Of a stretch of 64,000 nucleotides of DNA, positions 56,777 through 64,000 are shown in pieces. Location of the stretch: contig JABACO010000005.1 of assembly GCA_013339895.1 (NCBI GenBank), positions 7,938,888 to 8,002,887 on the forward strand, given 5' to 3'. How positions within the stretch are numbered: position 1 is the stretch's first letter; each line of letters starts with the position of its first letter. The notes under the pieces were generated by a model. It worked only from the letters and a program-made list of their open reading frames with translations, did not search any database and had not been told where the DNA came from. Source of the stretch: Ephydatia muelleri (Eukaryota > Porifera > Demospongiae > Spongillida > Spongillidae). Made by a program: the position numbers and the translations under genes.

Positions 56777-59687
56777 TTACAAACCGCGACTGACCGCCAT
56801 ATGATAAATCTCGTCCAATACCTTTCCTTGTAGACTAGCTGGAATTACCACCCTCGTTCCCCATAGTATGCAGCCCTGTTCAGCTGTGAGTTCTCCTCTT
56901 TTATCTCGGAATGATTTCAGTTCTTCTGTTGTGTCTGCTGGCCAACCAATATACTCTAACACCCGCGATAACACTGGATCCTTGGCCGTTGCATTTCGTA
57001 ATACTGCAGTCGTCACTGGAATCTGTTCTAGTTGGGGGAGTCTGAATTCAGAACAATCGTCCCTGTCCTGCCTTTTCACCGCCGTGTCCTCCATCAGGGG
57101 TAGACGGGAGAGTGCATCTGCGTTCCCATGGCAGTGGGTACTTCTGTACCGAATATGGAAGGTGTGTTCCGCTAATACTAGTGCATACCTCTGTAGTCGG
57201 GCCGCCGTCAAGATGGGAGTGCCTTGTCCGGGTGTAAGATTGAGACCAAGGGCTGATGATCGGTTATCAACGTAAAGTGATTGCCATATAAGTACTGTTG
57301 AAAGCGTTTAATTCCCCATGCACACCAGTGCAAGTGCTTCCTTTTCGATCTGAGAATAATTGCATTCTGTTTTGACAACGTTCTGGATGCAAACGCTATC
57401 GGTTTATCAACACCTGAGTCTGATGTGTGGGACAGGACTGCACCCAGACCATAGGCACTTGCATCACAAACCAGTACCAGAGGCATTGTTGGGGTGAAGT
57501 GAGTGAGGACCAAGTCTGACGCAATCATTTTCTTAACCTCTGTGAAGGACTCAACACATTCCTTTAACCAACACCACTTGGTATTTCTTTTGCAGCAGCC
57601 GATGTAGTGGGGCCACTGTATTTACCAGATGTGGTAGGAAATGATTGTAGTAGTTTACTAAGCCCAAAAATGCTCGCAATTGTGAGACATCTCTAGGCTC
57701 TGGTACCTCCGTAATGGCTCTCATCTTTGCTGTGTCTTATGCAGCCCATCTGCATTGATACGGTGTCCACAGAACTCCAAGTAATGCACACTTGGCCTTA
57801 TTAATCACTATAAGTAGTGCTTCTCTAGTCTTTCCAGTACCTGCTCCAGAATGAGGAATTGTTCCTCCTCATTGGAGCCTGCAACTATTATGTCATCGAT
57901 CAAGCATTGCGTTTTTGAAATCCCATGTAGTATCAGTTCCATGGTGCGCTGCCATATTGCCGGTGCTGAGGACACTCCGAATGGCTGTCTGTTGTCTCTA
58001 TATAACCCCTTATGTGTATTAATGGTGCAGAGTTCCTTGCCTGTTCTTCAAGCTTCATTTGGAGGTAGACATGCCGGAGGTCCACCTTACTGAGCATGGT
58101 ACTTCCGCCCAGTGATGCAAATATGTCTTCCACCAATGGCAAGGGGTACTTTATGGCTTGATTCAATGTCATTCTAAAATCTGCACATAATAGAATTGAC
58201 CCATCTTTCTTCGGTGCAACCACCACTGGGGTAGCCTATTCACTGGTTGACACGGGAATGATTCCCACTTTCTCCAGCCTCTCTAGTTCCTTCTCCACTT
58301 TTATTCGCAAACTTACACGTAAGGGACTGGTCTAGTCTTGAAAAACATTGGTGTTGCCCCTTCCTTCAATGGTAGGTATGCCTTAGTCCCCTTGACCGTC
58401 CCTTGCTCCTTCTGTATTCCAGGATATTTTTCTAGCAATCTCTTCAGTCATAGTGCTCTCTTTTGCTCCTCATCCCCTGCCCTCAGAACTTTTATTTCCC
58501 CCCAGTCTATGGGGATCCGGCTTAACCAGTTTCGACCCATCAATAGGGGTCCCAGACCATCCACCCCACTGTTCTATTTTTATGTACTTGCACTGTGATC
58601 TCACCACGGGAGGGTTAACTCACTGTCCTGTGTATGTTTTCAAATTAACCGTAGATTTCCGCAGTTGGATGTGTGCCATTTCCTCTTTGTACATCGTATA
58701 GGGAGGGCATGATGGACACTGCTGCCCCCATGTCCAGTTCCATTTTGATGGGATGTCCCCCTCCACATACATTGGTTTGTGCGCCTTCCATGAACTGGGG
58801 GGTGAGACTTCCATTCCATAAAGTGTTTCACCCTCTATGTTGTCTTCCATGTCAGACCCACTGTCTCCTTTCAGTTCTTTGTTTCCCGATGTCTTCCTTG
58901 TGCTCTCTGCCTTCATCTTCTTTCTGCACACCCTCTCGGCATGACCTTGTAACTTGCAAAACCTACAACGCTCCCACCGGAACTTGCATTGGTTTGGCAA
59001 ATGATCTCTTCCGCAGCGATAGCATGGTTCAGTAGATGTCCCAGGGGCATCTCTATTGGCATGCTTATTGGCATCTTTATTTCCCCCTCATCTGGGTGGC
59101 CCGGACATGCGGTGGACATCCTTTGGCTGACCTTCGTGCAGCTGTGCCTCATCCCTTGTCGCCATCTCTTCCACTTCTGAAACTTCTAGAGCCTTAGCAA
59201 ATGTCAGGTCTGCCTTGCCTAAGAGTCGCTTCTGCACTGTTCCATTCTGCATGCCACACACCAGCCTATCTCTTAAGGCGTCCGTGAGTGTGTCCCCGAA
59301 GTCACATTGTTCAGTTAACTTTTGCAGGCTGGCGGCGTAAGTCTTAATGCCCTCCATTTCCTTTTGATCCCTCTTATAGAAACGAAACCTTTCAGCAATT
59401 TGGTGCTAAGTGGACCCTTATCGTTTCGACCTGTTCGTCAAAAGTCTTGTCCTTTAGTTTTTGTCGGTGCGACCAGAGCTCTTAACAAGCCGAACGTTTC
59501 CTTGCCCACACATGCTAGTAAAGCATCTCTCCGTTGGTCATTCTCCACCTTGTTGGCACTTTTAAAATGTCCCAACCGCTCTACGTAACTATAGGCCATG
59601 TTTCGGACGTGCTGTCAAAATCATCTATCTTTCCCAGGTATCCAGCCATTGAAATGAGCGGCTCACCCACCCTCGTCGCCACTGTGG
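56777..59687 (-). mobile_element. Ty3/gypsy fossil, opposite orientation, related family
   Basis: Minus-strand reading from right to left: gag-type region with KTYAASLQKLTEQCDFG (59.6-59.1 kb), a zinc-knuckle segment (58.95 kb), reverse transcriptase (about 58.2-57.6 kb), RNase H with VCDASAYGLGAVLSH (57.5 kb) and the start of the integrase zinc region (56.8 kb). The sequence next to gag on its 5' side is CACAGTGGCGACGAGG, the same layout as the 43-kb element, so an LTR end is probable at 59683-59687. Clearly the same wider family, much older, broken in many places (of the order of ten), and lacking most of integrase. Confidence 0.85.
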
Positions 59688-59689
59688 AA

Positions 59690-60540
59690 TCCTTGGACTA
59701 CCCAGGTGTAAGAAGATTCAATCCTCAAAGTAGCGGCGTACAATACAGTACAATGCACACACAGCTCTACATATCAATATTCCACAGCTACGTTCTTACG
59801 TCTCTGACGGTATACTTCTTTCTGATGCGTCATATACTGTCTACCGAAAAGATGGGCATGGTGGTGTTGCTGTCTTTGTAAAAAATATTACGCTCCATGA
59901 TCCTTTTCTGTGTACTGAATGCTTGATTATTGCCTCACAAGGAGTGCTGCTTATCGGTGTATGTGTTATCTTCAGCTAATGACTTACATATGCTCACGTA
60001 CAGACTAGTATTCTAATACATGTCATCCTGTTTACGTTGTTAGCGACTTTAAAATATGTAATGCAATTTGCTCAATAGCGAGATACATCAGAGATAATCT
60101 CTGGATACATGCAGCAATCAGCTATACCATAGATTTATAATCTATGGCTATACTACTTACATTGTACCTTGTACAAAGCATCGATTCTCACACAACACCC
60201 ATAGACCTTCTAGCTGTGCACAGGAAGGGTTTGGGCCTTGGAACAGCCCTATTATAATGTCTGCTACGCAAGTTGCATAACTAATTATCACATACGCGTA
60301 GGATTAGTAAGGCGTAGCCAAGTTGCTGAAGTCTAGCTGCCACTGGAGAAGGGGTGGGGAAGGAAGAAAATCGCATACAGAGTTGTGCGATTATTGGCAC
60401 ATAATGGGCGCTGCTTGCACAGACATAATCAGTCTGTATGCTACCTGTCGTGAACGGAAATATCACATGCCAAGTGATTTGCCCTTATTAGGCAAGTAAA
60501 TATTACAGCCTGACATCTTTAGAGATTGGAATTATACGGG
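59690..60540. other. Possible LTR remnant and intergenic sequence
   Basis: The first ~100 bases may be the decayed LTR of the gypsy fossil. A self-complementary ATAGATTTATAATCTAT lies near 60129. No gene. Confidence 0.4.
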
Positions 60541-60581
60541 TTACACATCGAGTTATCAACTCTATATCAGTACAGATAGAT

Positions 60582-61230
60582 ATGCGGCGTTCCTTCTCGG
60601 GCACAGTACTAGTACTCGCGACCATGTCGCTGTTAACGTCGTCACGGGCAGCGCTAGCTTCTACTGACCAGGAGGCAGCCCTCGATTCTCACAACACATA
60701 TCGATCGATGGAAGCAGCGTCCGACATGCTGCAAATGGTACTCTATTATGCTCCCCTTCCTCTATTCAGCAAATATACGTATTTTTAATTCGTCGTTTTG
60801 ATTTTCGGCTGGTTTTGTCCGGAGTTGAGACCCCGTTCTAGCCAACGTAGCCCAAGCGTATACGCCCAGCAATGCACGTTTAGCCACAACTCCGCGCGCT
60901 CCACGCAATACACAGCGGCGGCAGGGATCGCAACCTACGTCGGAGAAAACCTATACGTGACCTCGGGTAGGGAGACGCCAGGTCTTATCGGCTCGGCCAT
61001 ACAAGACTGGTACAGCGAGAAATCGGGTTATAATTTCATGACGGGCAGTTGCAGTGGTGTGTGCGGCCACTATATACACGCAGGTGAGCCAACGGGGAAT
61101 GCTTCAACTAGTTCATATTCAGTCTTTTACTCACTGTAGATTGTGTGGGCACAAAGCTATTTGGTCGGCTGTGGCAGCAGACATACAGGCCGATGCAATG
61201 GACTATTGATCCTTCAATGTGTTTTTGTCT
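60582..61230 (+). CDS. Secreted CAP/SCP-domain (CRISP/antigen 5/PR-1) protein gene, possibly a pseudogene
   Basis: Exon 1 (60582-60738) begins MRRSFSGTVLVLATMSLLTSSRAALA, a signal peptide, then LDSHNTYRSMEAASDMLQM, the conserved first CAP helix. Exon 2 (about 60838-61083) has YAQQCTFSHNSARS, GENLYVTSGRETPG, AIQDWYSEKSGYNF and CSGVCGHY, covering the central His/Glu-containing CAP core. Exon 3 (61141-61230) starts IVWAQSYLVGCGS, the CAP sheet motif, and ends soon after. Exon borders are GT-AG. The domain is largely complete, but the C-terminus is short and the exon frames do not all join cleanly, so it may be decayed or poorly assembled. CAP proteins are extracellular, and their ligands vary widely between families. 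Confidence 0.65.
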
Positions 61231-61234
61231 AAGA

Positions 61235-61440
61235 ATCTGTATATGTATTATTATTATTGTTTTTATTAAGGTATAAGTTTATTTAGGTGTGAAATTATTG
61301 TAATATATATAATACATACATACATATCCTGACACAGAGACACACTGGCTATGAAAGTTATTATTATTATTATAAGTCATAAGTTCAGAAGGCAAGCCAA
61401 ATGGTCTGATCCTCAACCTATTCAAATGCGAACTGTTAAG
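61235..61440. repeat. AT-rich region with (ATT)n
   Basis: Short ATT/TAT runs at 61241 and 61360. No gene. Confidence 0.7.
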
Positions 61441-62787
61441 TCCTAATGCAGATATTTTTCAACTTTTCGACTCCAGCATCCCTACATCAACTACACCTAA
61501 CTTTGAAATCCTGGGGGCACCAATTGGAAGTCCAGAATTTTGTGGTGATTACATTGAGGCAAAGAGAAAGCAGGCTTGTTCACTTCTCCATCTTTTACCT
61601 CAGCTCTGCGACCCTCAAGTATCCATCTTGCTACTTCGCCACTGTGCAAGCTTTTGTAAGCTGTCCCATTTGAGTCGTTCCATTCCCCCTTGGGATTCTT
61701 CGCTAAGGCAGTTTATGATTTTTGATGAAGATGTCCTCCACTGTTTAGAAGAATGTGCAGCCTTTGAACTTACACATTCAGCCACCAAACAAGTTCAACT
61801 ACCATTACGGCATGGTGGTCTTGGATTGACATCAGTCTCTAGCCACTCCTCCAGTGCATACATTTCATCCTTGTCAAATGCTATTGATGTCACCAGTGCT
61901 CCAAATTCTTTCCATCATCTCAATGAGGCAATAGCACTCTACAACATGAAGATCGATTCTGCTGATGCAGTAACTATTCAATCAGTAACTAGTTCTCCTC
62001 CACAGCAGCACCATCTATCAGGCAAAATAGAAGACAACTCCTTCCAGAATCTTCTTATTAACAGCACAGTCTGCACCAGAGCAAGACTTAGAGCAGTGTC
62101 AGCCACTAATGCTACTGCCTGGTTGAGAGCTATTCCTTCCATACACAATGACTTAGCTTTGGAGCCTCAAGAGGTGCAAGTCCTTTTGAAATGGGGGCTG
62201 AGTCTACATCTTACAGTAAATGTTCCCTTTTGCTCAAGTGCCCTTGATCCAGATTGCCACCATGCCCTTACATGTCGTTCTGGAGGTGACATCATTGCAC
62301 GGCACAATTAGCTTAGAGACTGTTTTGCCAACCTGTGCTCTAAAGCCTGCTTATTTCCTCAACTGGAGAAAGGTCCAGGCTTAGGCTTCTTTAGACCAGC
62401 TGATGTGCTGGTGCCAAACTGGTCCCTCTCCAACCCTGCAGCTTTTGACCTGAAAGTCATCCATCCGCTTAATACAGACCTGATTCTGGAAGCGAGCTTG
62501 GCTTCAGGCATTTCTGCAGAGTTTGGGGAGATTGGAAAGCATACCAAGAATGATCAGATGTGTGGAAAATTGGGCTGGACATGCATTCCATTATAGTGGT
62601 TGAAGTTTATGGTGGTTGGGGATGTGAAGCCCAAGGATGCTTCTCTAGATTAAGTAAGAGGCTTGCCATGCAAGTGGGTGTTTGTGAAACTGAGGCACTG
62701 AGCCAAATGTACTGCCTGCTGGGCGTCACACTGAATGCAAGAGCCATTCTACTCAGATGTGCCCAAACACCCCTTAAGGATTGTTAA
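61441..62787 (+). mobile_element. LINE-like element 3' half with restriction-like-endonuclease C-terminus, copy 1
   Basis: The plus strand starts within reverse-transcriptase-tail sequence, FNFEILGAPIGSPEFC-like (61.5 kb, with frame changes). It continues as a long domain (61628-62311) with LRHGGLGLTSVSSHSSSAYISSL. Near 62.27 kb it has the zinc and nuclease signature DPDCHHALTCRSGGDIIARHN, then (after a stop) RPADVLVPNWSLSNPAAFDLKVIHPL and KLGWTCIPL, ending GCFSRLSKRLAMQ. CxC...HxxxxC...RHN followed by RPADxL...DxxV is the arrangement in LINEs with a restriction-like endonuclease. The exact clade is not assigned. Several stops and frame changes; 5' truncated, as is usual for LINEs. Confidence 0.6.
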
Positions 62788-62826
62788 TTTTAATTGTGTT
62801 ATGCATGTGTATGTGTGTTTGCTCGC

Positions 62827-62829
<3 letters not shown>

Positions 62830-62859
<30 letters not shown>

Positions 62860-62935
62860 TTTTGTTAAGTATAATATAATTTATACAGGAATACAAGATA
62901 CAATAAAATAGCACATTATTATTATTATTACATAC
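62830..62935. repeat. (ATT)n tracts following LINE-like copy 1
   Basis: ATT runs at 62828-62857 and 62916-62932 follow the 3' end of the LINE-like copy and may derive from its tail. Confidence 0.7.
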
Positions 62936-63129
62936 ACTGTATGCACTACAATTCTACTTATCATTACCTACACTACTCGCATGAGTCCTATGCTGCAGAC
63001 CCCCTCACTAAGATGGCTCTAGCTACAGACCTCACCAGGGACATGTTGAGGCGACTATACATTTCATTTACAACACTGGATTTGGGACTAGCTCGATGGA
63101 TGGCTATAAACGAGGCAAGATGGAAAAAA

Positions 63130-64000
63130 ACTGCCTGAGCCTCTTTCCCTCAGTGTCCAAAGGTCTCCACAGCTAGAGGAATGCATGTCCATCCGAGCTC
63201 CTGGCACTTTGTGTCGTTGGCTTCATGCTTTCCTTCATTCTGCTGCATAGGCTGCTGACCCTGCTGATGTGCTAGCATCCCTCAACATGGCTGGAGTTAA
63301 AGGAGAGGTGACGGTTATATCAATAGCTGCTGGAGACCCTCTGACCCAATCCTGAACAAGAACATCAGCTGGGCGAGTGTTTCTCTGAGCCCTAGAGAGC
63401 CCAAAACCAGCTTCCACTCTCACAGAAAGGTGTGCTTGGTGACAGAACTCAACAAAGATGTCGCGCTAGCGATTGTGTCGGGTGACCACATCCCCACCAT
63501 GTCTACAAGAGGCAGCATGATGACCCAGAGGATCGAGAACCAACTCTGGGCAAAAGGGGCAGGGTGAGGCCTCTGATGTGTTGAGACCAAGCCACCACCT
63601 AATGGCCATTTGGTACTCTGCTGAGTCAAGGTGCAGTTTAAACTTGTAGAAGGGATAGCAGTAATCCAAGAACTGGTATGGGGAGGAGAAACTGAGAGCA
63701 TGCGAGCCTTGTTCACCAGGGAAGCTGAAGACAGCAGAGAATGGAATGCGAAAGAATCCAGCTTTTGAGACAGCGACTTCTGCTGGGGAGGAGAATTGAG
63801 CACTGATTCCATGGTGATGGAGTCCTGTGGAGAGACCCGGCATTGAAGCGAAGAATGGCCTGCTGTAAGTGAGTGTTGTCAGGGTTCCCCATTTCTAAAG
63901 ATGCCACGGAGAAGATGAAGGCCGCACACGCGTGAAGAGATAGAGAACGCAGGCCGAGCCCACCCAGCTTAGGACTAAGTTGAGCTTGCTGCCACTGTGT
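63130..64000 (-). mobile_element. LINE-like element with restriction-like-endonuclease C-terminus, copy 2 (runs off window)
   Basis: The minus strand encodes SVLNSPPQQKSLSQKLDSFAFHSLLSSASL, then CPFCPELVLDPLGHHAASCRHGGDVVTRHN, then RPADVLVQDWVRGSPAAIDITVTSPL, and a CQELGWTCIPL-type end near 63190. This is the same series as copy 1 on the opposite strand, so the two copies converge. The zinc and nuclease motifs are better preserved than in copy 1, although frames change. The upstream part lies beyond 64000. Confidence 0.65.

Overview
This is a eukaryotic, animal-type genomic window: GT-AG introns, LINEs, gypsy elements, CACTA/EnSpm and TTAA-specific DNA transposons, many microsatellites, and one 1000-N scaffold gap (12396-13395). 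The protein families fit a marine invertebrate, best guess a demosponge close to Amphimedon. The clues are a lineage-expanded kinase-like family, KADPEKKK repeat proteins and SAMD3-like proteins. This placement is inferred from remembered family patterns, not from a search. Little ordinary host coding sequence is visible: a coiled-coil gene (6.8-7.6 kb), a duplicated kinase-like gene (18.4-23.7 kb) and a CAP/SCP-domain gene (60.6-61.2 kb).

Layout. 0.3-3.1 kb: decayed minus-strand transposon protein with a RING-like motif, resembling the RAG1 N-terminal/N-RAG-TP group. 3.6-4.7 kb: gypsy fossil. 5.4-10.7 kb: microsatellites, a 19-bp minisatellite and the coiled-coil gene. 10.9-12.4 kb: decayed SWIM plus YqaJ-nuclease gene running into the gap. 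15.3-18 kb: decayed LINE with a PHD-like finger. 18.4-23.7 kb: tandemly duplicated kinase-like gene, the second copy split by a TTAA-flanked MITE. 24.5-25.2 kb: gypsy integrase fossil. 26.8-27.3 kb: MITE. 28084-35044: an end-to-end CACTA/EnSpm transposon with TAC target duplication, carrying a transposase gene (-) head-to-head with a BEN-domain gene (+). 35.5-40.7 kb: a perfect 130-bp-arm palindrome and three copies of a repeat family, one interrupted at TTAA by a piggyBac-like element filled with a 56-bp minisatellite. 40.6-42.3 kb: KADPEKKK-repeat gene, perhaps the start of a Helitron-type protein. 43036-56187: gypsy element with short near-identical LTRs, into which a second CACTA/EnSpm element (44056-52785, GTG duplication) has inserted. 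That second element carries a multi-exon transposase (+) head-to-head with a SAM/SAMD3-like gene (-). 56.8-59.7 kb: a related gypsy fossil in opposite orientation. 61.4-64 kb: two convergent copies of a LINE-like element with a restriction-like-endonuclease-type C-terminus.

The main result is that the two CACTA/EnSpm elements share one plan. In each, a transposase and an unrelated cargo gene (BEN-domain in one, SAM/SAMD3-like in the other) are transcribed divergently from a 65-74 bp promoter. Both promoters contain the 8-mer CCACGTGC. This suggests that pairing a transposase with a swappable DNA-binding or adaptor gene is a repeated strategy in this transposon group.
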